Shown: piece after piece, positions 6,617-13,797 of the stretch
Layout of the letters: each line of letters opens with the position of its first letter
Position numbering within the stretch: the stretch's first letter is position 1
From: CAYYRI01 sp964474185
GTDB taxonomy: Bacteria > Patescibacteriota > Minisyncoccia > Minisyncoccales > RBG-13-42-11
Direction: 5' to 3'
Length of the DNA stretch: 19,957 nucleotides
NCBI GenBank assembly: GCA_964474185.1
Contig: CAYYRI010000005.1
Span: forward strand, 1-19,957
Translations under genes and position numbers: made by a program
Notes under the pieces: model-generated
Told to the model about the DNA's origin: nothing
The model's input: the letters and a program-made list of their open reading frames with translations, nothing else
The model's database searches: none

Positions 6617-9600
6617 CTAAATACATGTTGCGGAGGCGACGCGGTCTCCTTCTTCCAATTTCATCAGTTTTACTCCCTGAGTGGAACGGGAAAGTTTCGG
6701 AATTTGGGAAATATTCGTTCTGATTACCTGCCCCTTTTGAGAAATAACGATCAAATCCTCTTCCGAACCAGACAAAAGAAATGAAGCAACCAGGTCTCCC
6801 GTTTTCGGAGTAATGTTGGCCGTTTTGATTCCCGAACCCCCTCTGCCCTGCAATCTGTATTCTTTCAGGTCCGTTCTTTTGCCGTAACCTTGTTCCGTAA
6901 CCACCAATAAATATTCCGAAAGTTTCGGATTTCGGATTTCGGATTTCGGATTTCGGATAATGTCCATCCCCACCACATTATCTTTTCCCTTCAATCTGAT
7001 ACCTTTGACCCCGGAGGCCTGTCTTCCCATTTCTCTTATGTCTTTTTCTTTGAAACGCACCGCCGTCCCCTTTTTCGTCGCCAGAATTATTTCATCGCCT
7101 CCCGTGCTTTTGCAGATTTTTTTCAATAAATCGTTTTTCTTCAGGGTAATGGCGATAAGCCCCGATCTTCTGACGTTTTCGAATTCCCCAAGGGCGGTTT
7201 TTTTAATTATACCATTTTGGGTGATCATTACTAAATATTTTATGTTAGAATCCATATCTTCTTTTCCCAGAGGGAATAAAGACAAAACTTTTTCTTCGGG
7301 AGCAATTTCAAGGAAATTCAAAAGCCCCCTGCCGCGGGCGACTCTTTGCCCTTCGGGAATTTCATAAACCTGCGTTCTGAAAACTTTTCCGTAATCGGTG
7401 AAAAAGAGCAGGGAATCGTGGGTGTTCGCCGAAAGGAAATGGGAAACCGTATCGTCCTGGAGAGTTTTCATCCCCAGAATGCCCTTTCCTCCCCTTTTTT
7501 GAATTTTGTAAGTCCTGGGATTGATCCGTTTTATATATCCTCCCTGGGTCAAAGTGATAATCGTTTCTTCTTTCGGTATCAAATCCTCCTCGGCAATCTC
7601 CCCCAATTGCTGCAGGTGCACCTTTGTCTTTCTTGCGTCTCCGAAACTTTCTCTAACCTCCTTTATTTCTTTTTTGATAACTTCTTTTATCTTCTGGGGG
7701 CTTTTAAGAATGGTTGTCAATTCCTTGATTTTCGTTTTGAGCTCCTTTAACTCATCTTCGATTTTCTTTCTCTCAAGCTTAGCCAAGGTCGCAAGCTTGG
7801 TTTCCAAAATGGCATTGGCCTGGATTTTAGTCAGGCGGAATCTTTTGATTAAATTCTTTTCGGCGTCTTCTCTGCTTTGCGAATTTTTTATTATTCTGAT
7901 CACGGCGTCGATATTAGCCAAACACTTGTGCAAGCCTTCTAAAATATGGGCACGAGCCGCAGCTGTTTCCAGGTCAAATTTGGTTCTTCTGAAAACGACC
8001 GTTTTCCGGTGTTCGATAAAATAATTGAGGATTTCAACCAAATTTAAAACTCTCGGCTGAATGCCGTCAACCAAGGCCAGCATGTTCAAATGGAAAGTTT
8101 TCTGCAAATCGGTAAATTTATAAAGCCGATTTAAAATCTTTTGGGGATAAGCTTCTCTGGAAAGCTCGATGACGATTCTCATTCCGTCTTTATCGGATTC
8201 GTCCCTGATGTCTTTTATTCCTTCAATCTTTTTTTCCTGAACCAAATTGGCGAAATGTTCGATCAGCGTCGATTTCTGAACCTGAAAGGGAATTTCAGAA
8301 ATAATAATACGGGCTTTTCCCGTCTTTTCCTGCTCTTCTATTTCGGTCTTCCCTCTGATTACTATCGGGCCCTTGCCCTGGGAATAAGCCTGAAGTATTT
8401 CTTTCTGGTTATAAATTATGCCGCCCGTCGGAAAGTCCGGTCCCTGGATAAATTTAAAAAGATCCTTCGTCTCGGCTTTTTGATTTTCAATCAAATAAAT
8501 CAAAGCATCGCAAACTTCAGAAAGATTATGGGTGGGAATATTCGTCGCCATCCCTACCGCTATTCCCAAGGAACCGTTTAATAACAGCTGGGGGACGGGA
8601 GACGGCAAAACAACGGGTTCCTTTCTCGTACCGTCATAATTATCTACAAAATCAACCGTATTCTTTTCAATATCCTTAAGCGCTTCCTCGCCAATTTTGG
8701 ATAATCTGCATTCCGTGTATCTCATAGCAGCACTTCTATCCCCATCTATTGAATTATGAACAAATACACCGGCGCCAAGGAGGAAATTGTGCCAAGGTTC
8801 AATGGTTAAATCATAGACATCTTCTCTTTTTTGAAGAATTCTGGTTTTTATTACTTTATGATTGTATTCTTTGGATGCAGTAATAATCTCTGAAAAATTA
8901 TGGAAGTATTTTAGAGCATTTTTAACACTAGGAAAACAATTGTTATATCTTTCTTTTTCATATATTTCAGGAGTTATTTTTGAATATTTTTTAAAAAGGA
9001 AATAAACATATCCTAAAATTTTACTTCTAATAACTTTTTCTTTATAATAAGGATCTTTCCATTTTTTTTTAAGGGAAACACTGGCTTTTCGAGCTAGTTG
9101 CTTCATATAATAAGGTTTTTCTAGAACTCTCTGTTTTCTTATTTTTGCAAGATTAGCCAATGCTTTTTTTCTAAACTTAGGGTCTTGCCATTGTTTTATA
9201 GCTTTTTCTTTATGAAATTCTTTTACTTCGGGATTTTTCCATAACATCTTTGCCATTTTACTAAAATGGCCTTCCGGATATTTTGTTCTATACTTTGGAT
9301 CTTTCCAGAGTTTTTTTGATCTCTCTGAGATTTCTTTTCGGACAATCGGATCAGAAAATATCTTTCTTAAACTTTCACGTTGTTTTTCCCGAAATTCATC
9401 ACCTTTTTCTTTCCATAAGTTTTTAACTTGTTTAAGATGTACTCTATAATGTTGTCTCCAAGATAGTCTTTCTATATTATCTGGTGAATTATTCCAACGA
9501 TTAAAATCTTTGTGATGTAAAATAAATGGACTAAGACTTTTTTTTATCCGATTAAAACGGTAATTATATTCATCAGAAAGTTTATGAATAAATTCATAAC

Positions 9601-10327
9601 GACCAGTAAAAGGTTGAAGTATCGCTAAATAATGATTACCATCTTTAATCTGTCTTGTATTAAAATAAGCTGGCATTAAAGATTCGCCAGGTTTCAAATT
9701 CTTAGCTTCGCTGTAGTTTCCGTCTCTCATCATAAACTGATGCTCTAAAGTACATTTAATCTTTTTGCCGTTATCTAAAGTCAACTCTATTATTTTTTCA
9801 TTTTTCCTCGTTAATCTCGGTCTTTCTACCTCGACAATCTCAATCTTTTTACTTTCCGGATTAAAAGCAAATGTCCAATGTTTTTTTCCTTCTTTCTGTT
9901 CTTTGATCAACCCTCCAAAACTTAAATTCCTCCCATCACAAAGTTTAACTTCAGTATCTTTTGTAAAACAACCGAAATTTCCCTGGCCGTCAATCAGGGG
10001 GTATCTTAACGAAAAATCCTGGGCCATTCTGACCAAAGAATCGTAAACGGCCATGTCTCCATGAGGATGGTATCGGCCGAGACAGGAGCCCACCACGGTC
10101 GCCGACTTCCTGAATTTAGCATTATGCCTCAGTCCTTCTTCCAGCATCGTATATAAAATTCTCCGGTGAACCGGTTTTAATCCGTCTCTCACGTCGGGCA
10201 GCGCCCGGGCGACAATAACGGACATGGCATAGTCAATATATGATTCCTGCATTTCTTCTGTAATTATTCGGGGCTTTACAAGGCCGAATCCCGTATTCTG
10301 AGTTTTTATTTCGTTATTCTTTTTCAT
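6617..10327 (-). CDS. gyrA: DNA gyrase subunit A interrupted by an in-frame intein
   Basis: GyrA is the breakage-reunion subunit of the A2B2 gyrase that introduces negative supercoils. The N-terminal block ESYIDYAMSVIVARALPDVR and the HPHGD helix are present. The catalytic tyrosine is Y537 in AAMRYTE (Y131 without the intein). The C-terminal pinwheel contains a GyrA box, QKRGGKG, which marks true gyrase rather than ParC. Residues 120-525 are an intein (8753-9970); the spliced protein would be about 830 aa, normal for GyrA. A heptamer repeat at 6924-6958 inserts NPKSEIRNPK into a pinwheel blade. The ATG overlaps the stop of the small upstream membrane-protein gene. Transcription probably begins at the minus-strand promoter near 11301-11329. 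Confidence 0.97.
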   Translation of the reverse strand: MKKNNEIKTQNTGFGLVKPRIITEEMQESYIDYAMSVIVARALPDVRDGLKPVHRRILYTMLEEGLRHNAKFRKSATVVGSCLGRYHPHGDMAVYDSLVRMAQDFSLRYPLIDGQGNFGCFTKDTEVKLCDGRNLSFGGLIKEQKEGKKHWTFAFNPESKKIEIVEVERPRLTRKNEKIIELTLDNGKKIKCTLEHQFMMRDGNYSEAKNLKPGESLMPAYFNTRQIKDGNHYLAILQPFTGRYEFIHKLSDEYNYRFNRIKKSLSPFILHHKDFNRWNNSPDNIERLSWRQHYRVHLKQVKNLWKEKGDEFREKQRESLRKIFSDPIVRKEISERSKKLWKDPKYRTKYPEGHFSKMAKMLWKNPEVKEFHKEKAIKQWQDPKFRKKALANLAKIRKQRVLEKPYYMKQLARKASVSLKKKWKDPYYKEKVIRSKILGYVYFLFKKYSKITPEIYEKERYNNCFPSVKNALKYFHNFSEIITASKEYNHKVIKTRILQKREDVYDLTIEPWHNFLLGAGVFVHNSIDGDRSAAMRYTECRLSKIGEEALKDIEKNTVDFVDNYDGTRKEPVVLPSPVPQLLLNGSLGIAVGMATNIPTHNLSEVCDALIYLIENQKAETKDLFKFIQGPDFPTGGIIYNQKEILQAYSQGKGPIVIRGKTEIEEQEKTGKARIIISEIPFQVQKSTLIEHFANLVQEKKIEGIKDIRDESDKDGMRIVIELSREAYPQKILNRLYKFTDLQKTFHLNMLALVDGIQPRVLNLVEILNYFIEHRKTVVFRRTKFDLETAAARAHILEGLHKCLANIDAVIRIIKNSQSREDAEKNLIKRFRLTKIQANAILETKLATLAKLERKKIEDELKELKTKIKELTTILKSPQKIKEVIKKEIKEVRESFGDARKTKVHLQQLGEIAEEDLIPKEETIITLTQGGYIKRINPRTYKIQKRGGKGILGMKTLQDDTVSHFLSANTHDSLLFFTDYGKVFRTQVYEIPEGQRVARGRGLLNFLEIAPEEKVLSLFPLGKEDMDSNIKYLVMITQNGIIKKTALGEFENVRRSGLIAITLKKNDLLKKICKSTGGDEIILATKKGTAVRFKEKDIREMGRQASGVKGIRLKGKDNVVGMDIIRNPKSEIRNPKLSEYLLVVTEQGYGKRTDLKEYRLQGRGGSGIKTANITPKTGDLVASFLLSGSEEDLIVISQKGQVIRTNISQIPKLSRSTQGVKLMKLEEGDRVASATCI
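6924..6958 (-). repeat. Five tandem heptamers (TTCGGAT) inside gyrA
   Basis: Five exact copies of TTCGGAT lie head to tail. Read on the minus strand they are ATCCGAA units and encode IRNPKSEIRNPK, in the C-terminal pinwheel between GMDI and LSEYLLVV. Because 35 bases is not a multiple of three, a change of one unit would break the frame, so unit number must be constrained, or phase variation is possible. Confidence 0.9.
8753..9970 (-). other. GyrA intein with HNH homing endonuclease and W-x-D-P repeat region
   Basis: The 406-residue element runs from Cys120 (after GQGNFG) to Asn525 (VHN before Ser526). Splicing features are all there: N-terminal CFTKDTEVKL, block B with TLEH, block F/G YDLTIEPWHNFLLGAGVFVHN split as usual, the penultimate His, the terminal Asn and a Ser +1 nucleophile. 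An HNH nuclease motif, HHKDFNRWNNSPDNIERLSW, occupies the middle. It is followed by about five short repeats of the kind (L/K)WKDPKYR, WKNPEVKE, WQDPKFRK, WKDPYYKE, resembling nuclease-associated modular DNA-binding repeats. The site lies 11-12 residues before the catalytic Tyr, whereas mycobacterial GyrA inteins sit directly after that Tyr. Confidence 0.93.
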
Positions 10328-10563
10328 CGTGGCTGCGTGGAAACAGTGGGTAATTCCAAGTTAGGAAGAGTTTTGAATTCTTTTTCTAAAGAAGGGAGTT
10401 TTAATTCTGCTTTAAATTCTTCCATTTTTAAACTTTTTAATCTCTGCTGGAAATTTTTAATACAAAAAAATAATAAACAAACACCTATTACCGTAACTGT
10501 TGACCAAAGAATAATTTTTCTTGCAGATTCAGGTTGATTTTGAAGTTTTTTTAGAATATCCAC
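10324..10563 (-). CDS. Small single-helix membrane protein, unknown function
   Basis: 79 aa with a GTG start at 10563. One hydrophobic helix occupies residues about 17-37 (IILWSTVTVIGVCLLFF), preceded by a short amphipathic N-terminus and followed by a Lys/Glu/Leu-rich cytoplasmic or exported tail ending in LPTVSTQPR. I recognise no family. It starts one base after the MBL gene stop and its own stop overlaps the gyrA start, so it is translationally coupled on both sides. That tight packing is the main support for its being a real gene. Confidence 0.65.
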   Translation of the reverse strand: MDILKKLQNQPESARKIILWSTVTVIGVCLLFFCIKNFQQRLKSLKMEEFKAELKLPSLEKEFKTLPNLELPTVSTQPR

Positions 10564-10564
10564 T

Positions 10565-11218
10565 TTATGGTTGTAGAATTATTATCTTCGCTTCTTCAGA
10601 TAAAATATCTTTCTTTTTTATTGAAAGTTTAGGCAAGGGACTGATCGATTCTATTCCCATGGTTTTTAAAAACTTGTCCACCCCGTCGAGTTTCAATTTT
10701 AACTTCGGTATCTGATAGTGCATCGGGATGATGATATTCGGCTCAATCTGGGACATTATTCTTACGGCTTCTTTTACTCCGATCGTATAAACTCCCCCGA
10801 TGGGAATCATCAGAATGTCGATCTCGCCAATTTTTTCTAGTTGCTCTTCGGTTAATTCTTTTTGCCCCAAATCTCCAAGATGACAAATCCTTATTTCTTC
10901 AGCCTCTATCGTATAAATAGTATTCAGCCCCCTTTCTTTGCCTAACGAGGAATCGTGAAAGGAGGGAATTCCTTCAATATAAACTTCTTTTATTTCATAT
11001 TCCCCGGGCCCCTCAATTAAAAAGGGATTACCCGAAACTGCCTTCGCGTTATTGTGATCGTGATGTTGATGCGAAACGCATAAAATATCCGCCTCGAGCG
11101 AAGGAAGCCTTAATCCGATGGTTTCGTCGAAGGGGTCGATCACTATATTCACGTGATTATTCTTCCCCTCGCTTGATGTTATCTGAAAACAAGATTGTCC
11201 TTTCCAAATAATTTGCAT
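10565..11218 (-). CDS. MBL-fold metallohydrolase (UlaG-like / Lactamase_B_3 type)
   Basis: A metallo-beta-lactamase-fold hydrolase, 217 aa from the ATG at 11218. The metal-binding signature is HQHHDH, preceded by the early fold strands MQIIWKGQSCFQI and VIDPFDE. Further ligands are suggested by HLGDLG and by MHYQ near the C-terminus. The GPGEYE motif is typical of the small UlaG-like MBL proteins widespread in bacteria; substrates are mostly unknown, so I do not assign one. I prefer ATG 11218 over ATG 11233 because the fold begins at once and GGAAG lies 8 bases upstream as a ribosome-binding site. It is the first gene of the minus-strand run that includes gyrA. Confidence 0.82.
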   Translation of the reverse strand: MQIIWKGQSCFQITSSEGKNNHVNIVIDPFDETIGLRLPSLEADILCVSHQHHDHNNAKAVSGNPFLIEGPGEYEIKEVYIEGIPSFHDSSLGKERGLNTIYTIEAEEIRICHLGDLGQKELTEEQLEKIGEIDILMIPIGGVYTIGVKEAVRIMSQIEPNIIIPMHYQIPKLKLKLDGVDKFLKTMGIESISPLPKLSIKKKDILSEEAKIIILQP

Positions 11219-11270
11219 ACAGTAAGCTTCCATACATAAAATTTATATTACATGTGGAAGCGAAGCTCGA

Positions 11271-11290
11271 AATGAAGCGTTAGCTTCATT
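11271..11290 (-). promoter_or_regulatory. Hairpin at the 5' end of the MBL-gyrA transcript
   Basis: AATGAAGC (11271-11278) and GCTTCATT (11283-11290) form a perfect 8-bp stem around four bases. It would be transcribed within the first few bases of an mRNA starting near 11294 from the minus-strand promoter. A similar arrangement follows three other promoter candidates in the window. Confidence 0.5.
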
Positions 11291-11300
11291 GAGTATTTTA

Positions 11301-11329
11301 ATTTTATCATAAATTATATCTAGCTTCAA
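11301..11329 (-). promoter_or_regulatory. Sigma-70 type promoter for the MBL-gyrA operon
   Basis: On the minus strand, -35 TTGAAG (11329-11324) is separated by 17 bases from -10 TAAAAT (11306-11301). The spacer also contains TATAAT. It points toward the MBL gene 80 bases away and is the only sigma-70-like pair in this divergent intergenic region with a correct spacer that I could find. Confidence 0.5.
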
Positions 11330-11408
11330 CTGTTGAAAAACTTTTTGAGATGTGGTAAGTTATAAAATACGATTATATTTATTATTAATATAAAATGAAT
11401 AAAGCTTG

Positions 11409-12494
11409 ATGAAAGATTTGCTTGAAAAAGAGGATTCTATAAAACCGCCTCAGATCGGCAAAATTGTGGAGGGAAAACTTATCGGCAAGGCCCGTTCGGC
11501 CGTCTTTTTGGATTTGGGAGCTTTGGGTACGGGAATAATCTACGGGAAAGAATTTCTGGGGGTTAAAAATGAACTGAAAAAGTTTAAAGTCGGGGATACC
11601 GTTTTCACCAAGGTAATCGATCTTGAAAATGAAGAAGGTTATGTTGAGCTTTCTTTGAGCCAGGCTTCCGACGAAATAACCTGGGAAGAACTTCGGCGAA
11701 AAAAAGAAAAAGGGGAAACGATGATGGTCAAAATTTTGGGAGCAAACAAGGGCGGCCTTTTGGCAGAAGTTTTAAGCATACCCGCCTTTTTGCCGGTTTC
11801 CCAACTGTTGTCAGAACACTATCCCAGAGTGGAAGGAGCCGAAAGCAGCAAAATTTTAACGGAACTTCAAAAATTTATCGGCAAGGAAATGGAAATAAAA
11901 GTCTTCGACCTCGATCCGAGAGAAGGAAAATTGATTTTATCTGAAAAGGCGAAAAGATCGGAAAAGGTAAAAGAGATTTTAAAAAATTATAAAGTGGGAG
12001 ACGTGGTCAAGGGAGAAATTACGGGCATCACCAATTTTGGAGTTTTTATAAAATTTCCCTCCTCCGCTAAAACTACAGAAGGCGAAGCGTATAATTTAGA
12101 AGGATTAATCCATATTTCGGAGCTGGATTGGCAGCTGATTGAGGACCCGGCGGATATAGTCAAGGTAGGAGATAAAGTTAAGGCAAAAATTATTTCGATA
12201 TCAGACGATAAGGTTTCTCTGTCTTTAAAGTCATTGAAGAAAGATCCTTGGATTGATATCGAAGAAAAATACAAGAAAGGAGACGAGGTTTCGGGCAAGG
12301 TCACCAAATTCAATCCCTACGGAGCCTTTATCGCAATTTCGCCGAAGATTCAGGGACTGATTCATATTTCAGAATTCGGAACAAAATCTAAAATGGAAAC
12401 GGCTTTAAAAATAGGCGAAAAATACAAATTTCAGATTTTATCCATTGACCCAGCCGTCCACCGCATGAGTCTGAAATTAAAGGAAGAAAAATAG
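11409..12494 (+). CDS. rpsA: Small ribosomal subunit protein bS1 (four S1 domains)
   Basis: 361 aa from the ATG at 11409; a TTG directly before it could also serve. Four S1 RNA-binding OB-folds are visible, beginning near GKIVEGKLIGKARSAVFLDL, GETMMVKILGANKGGLLAEV, GDVVKGEITGITNFGVFIKF and GDEVSGKVTKFNPYGAFIAI, each with a GLIHISEL- or SLSL-type end. Protein S1 holds mRNA on the 30S subunit; E. coli has six domains, while four are usual in many other phyla. A loop of the third domain carries an in-frame insertion (12056-12093) containing SSAKTTEGEA. The gene is monocistronic: a terminator follows 17 bases after the stop. The promoter is not clear; TATAAA at 11361 lacks a well-spaced -35. Confidence 0.9.
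   Translation: MKDLLEKEDSIKPPQIGKIVEGKLIGKARSAVFLDLGALGTGIIYGKEFLGVKNELKKFKVGDTVFTKVIDLENEEGYVELSLSQASDEITWEELRRKKEKGETMMVKILGANKGGLLAEVLSIPAFLPVSQLLSEHYPRVEGAESSKILTELQKFIGKEMEIKVFDLDPREGKLILSEKAKRSEKVKEILKNYKVGDVVKGEITGITNFGVFIKFPSSAKTTEGEAYNLEGLIHISELDWQLIEDPADIVKVGDKVKAKIISISDDKVSLSLKSLKKDPWIDIEEKYKKGDEVSGKVTKFNPYGAFIAISPKIQGLIHISEFGTKSKMETALKIGEKYKFQILSIDPAVHRMSLKLKEEK
12056..12093 (+). repeat. In-frame insertion (SSAKTTEGEA) in the third S1 domain
   Basis: CCTCCTCCGCTAAAACTAC and the following GAAGGCGAAG encode SSAKTTEGEA between FGVFIKF and LEGLIHISEL. Ordinary S1 domains have only a couple of residues there, as the fourth domain of this same protein shows. The arms CCTCC and GAAGG are weakly complementary. 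It looks like another repeat tolerated in a surface loop. Confidence 0.5.
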
Positions 12495-12511
12495 AAAAAT
12501 AAATAAAATTG

Positions 12512-12538
12512 AAAACGGCGAATTTTTGCCGTTTTTTT
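12512..12538 (+). terminator. Rho-independent terminator after rpsA
   Basis: The stem AAAACGGC / GCCGTTTT has an A/T-rich loop and continues into eight Ts, 17 bases after the rpsA stop. Confidence 0.9.
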
Positions 12539-12544
12539 TGTTGC

Positions 12545-12573
12545 TTGACAAATTCAAAATAAAGTGGTATAAA
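12545..12573 (+). promoter_or_regulatory. Near-consensus sigma-70 promoter for the MYG1/DHH-like gene
   Basis: -35 TTGACA (12545-12550), 17-base spacer, -10 TATAAA (12568-12573). The -35 is perfect and only one -10 base departs from consensus. It begins a few bases after the rpsA terminator, so the next gene is transcribed on its own. Confidence 0.88.
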
Positions 12574-12583
12574 TTAAGTAGCA

Positions 12584-12623
12584 CAGGAACATTGCAGTTC
12601 CTGAATAAAATTTCATAAGGAGG
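12584..12623 (+). promoter_or_regulatory. Leader hairpin and perfect Shine-Dalgarno
   Basis: CAGGAAC/GTTCCTG (12584-12603) forms a 7-bp stem only about 4 bases after the predicted transcription start. AAGGAGG (12617-12623) lies 5 bases before the ATG at 12629 and is the best ribosome-binding site in the window; most neighbours have none. Confidence 0.8.
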
Positions 12624-12628
12624 AGAAA

Positions 12629-13660
12629 ATGAACCAAACAGGATTGAAAGAAAGGACTGCTCAAGAAAAACAAAGAAAGGTGGAAAATCTGGTTGATCTT
12701 CTTCTGAAGGCCATGTTTGAAGATGGCTCTCCAGAAATCAAAACACTGGTTGGACATCGTTTCCCAGACGACGATACTTGGCTTTGTCTCTGGATGGCTA
12801 AAAAGTTCATCCCGAAAGCAAAAGATGCCGAGATTACCTTTGTGAACGCGGGCCAGTATCTTTTGGGTAAAGAAAACGATCCTGCCGTCCTTTATTTCGA
12901 CACCGGCGGCGGACAATACGACCAGCACGGAAAGGGTTTCCGAAAAAGCAGCAGCGCAAATCTGATCGCAGAAAAGCTTGGCTTTTCCGCCGACCCCGGA
13001 CTCAAACCACTTATGGAAATGGCCATGGCAGTAGATAATGTTGAAAAACTGCCGGAAACCAGTCTCCATTTTGTCATCGAGGGATATCCACGAATATTTC
13101 AAACCAATGGCACAATCGACTGGCAAACGGTTCAGGGACGTGTCTTCGAGCTTTTTGACATTATCTACGGTCAAGAAACAGCTCGAAACCGAAGCCGGGA
13201 AAATCTAAGTAAGCATGCCGAATGGACCACGTTGCCAAACAGCATCAAAGTAGCTTCCCTTCTCTGGCATCCCGAATGCCGTGACGCTGCTTTTGAAGCG
13301 GGAGCCCACGTGGTAATTTGGACCATATCTCGGGGTAAAAATCATTTTTACACCGGGATCCAGGTCAACCGAAATTACCCGGTATACTTAGATTTTACGG
13401 CCGCAGCCCTCCGGAATAGGGAGACACAACGCCGGGGAATCAATATTCAACAGAGAGATCTCCGGTACGTCGGCCGTGGAGAAGCCGAGCCCTGTTGGTA
13501 TCTCCACGACAGCAAGCGGTTGATTCTCAATGGCAGCCGGACATGGAATCCAACTACGGAGGAATACACCTCTCTGGTTCCCAGAGAGATCGTCGGTCTA
13601 GTTCTTCGGACCCTATCGACTATTCCACGTGAGATAGTCTCGCGATGGAATACAAAATAG
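12629..13660 (+). CDS. MYG1/DHH-like putative phosphoesterase
   Basis: 343 aa. The N-terminal half has features of the DHH/MYG1 (UPF0160) superfamily: a motif VGHRFPDDDTWLCLW resembling the first metal-binding His/Asp block, then YFDTGGGQYDQHGKGF, which recalls the DVGG...YDHHQ...F block of MYG1 with DHH changed to DQH, followed by SSANLIAEKLG, like SSAGLVYK. MYG1 proteins are metal-dependent exonucleases or phosphoesterases; activity here is inferred only. The C-terminal half (residues about 190-343) is unfamiliar. The gene stands alone between a near-consensus promoter with a perfect Shine-Dalgarno and a strong terminator. It is visibly richer in G and C and in codons such as CTC, CGG and GCC than its neighbours, suggesting transfer or high expression. 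Confidence 0.6.
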   Translation: MNQTGLKERTAQEKQRKVENLVDLLLKAMFEDGSPEIKTLVGHRFPDDDTWLCLWMAKKFIPKAKDAEITFVNAGQYLLGKENDPAVLYFDTGGGQYDQHGKGFRKSSSANLIAEKLGFSADPGLKPLMEMAMAVDNVEKLPETSLHFVIEGYPRIFQTNGTIDWQTVQGRVFELFDIIYGQETARNRSRENLSKHAEWTTLPNSIKVASLLWHPECRDAAFEAGAHVVIWTISRGKNHFYTGIQVNRNYPVYLDFTAAALRNRETQRRGINIQQRDLRYVGRGEAEPCWYLHDSKRLILNGSRTWNPTTEEYTSLVPREIVGLVLRTLSTIPREIVSRWNTK

Positions 13661-13667
13661 GGTTTCT

Positions 13668-13708
13668 ACAGCCTTGTCGCGCTTGCGACAAGGCTGTTTT
13701 CTTTTTTT
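13668..13708 (+). terminator. Strong rho-independent terminator after the MYG1/DHH-like gene
   Basis: The perfect 13-bp stem ACAGCCTTGTCGC / GCGACAAGGCTGT with a GCTT tetraloop is followed by TTTCTTTTTTTC. It closes the isolated transcription unit. Confidence 0.95.
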
Positions 13709-13711
13709 CTC

Positions 13712-13740
13712 TTGATTTTTCGGTTTTTTTTTGATATCCT
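13712..13740 (+). promoter_or_regulatory. Candidate promoter for ftsH
   Basis: -35 TTGATT (13712-13717) and -10 TATCCT (13735-13740) with a 17-base spacer containing a long T-run. It lies just after the terminator and before ftsH. Confidence 0.5.
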
Positions 13741-13752
13741 AAAAGAGTAATA

Positions 13753-13791
13753 AGTCGAAGAGAATCGTCTCTTCTTCATCTCATTGCGACT
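13753..13791 (+). repeat. Nested palindrome in the ftsH leader
   Basis: The inner stem GAAGAGA/TCTCTTC (13757-13774) lies within outer arms AGTCG (13753-13757) and CGACT (13787-13791). It begins about 6 bases after the predicted mRNA start and ends 6 bases before the ftsH ATG, which has no Shine-Dalgarno. TTGCGACTCG in it also occurs at 18-27 in the tsaD palindrome. Confidence 0.65.
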
Positions 13792-13797
13792 CGATAA

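Noticed and set aside
12554..13174. A 206-codon open frame on the minus strand opposite the MYG1/DHH-like gene
   Set aside because: It lies wholly opposite a gene with promoter, Shine-Dalgarno and terminator, shows no recognisable motif, and would be transcribed through the rpsA terminator region.
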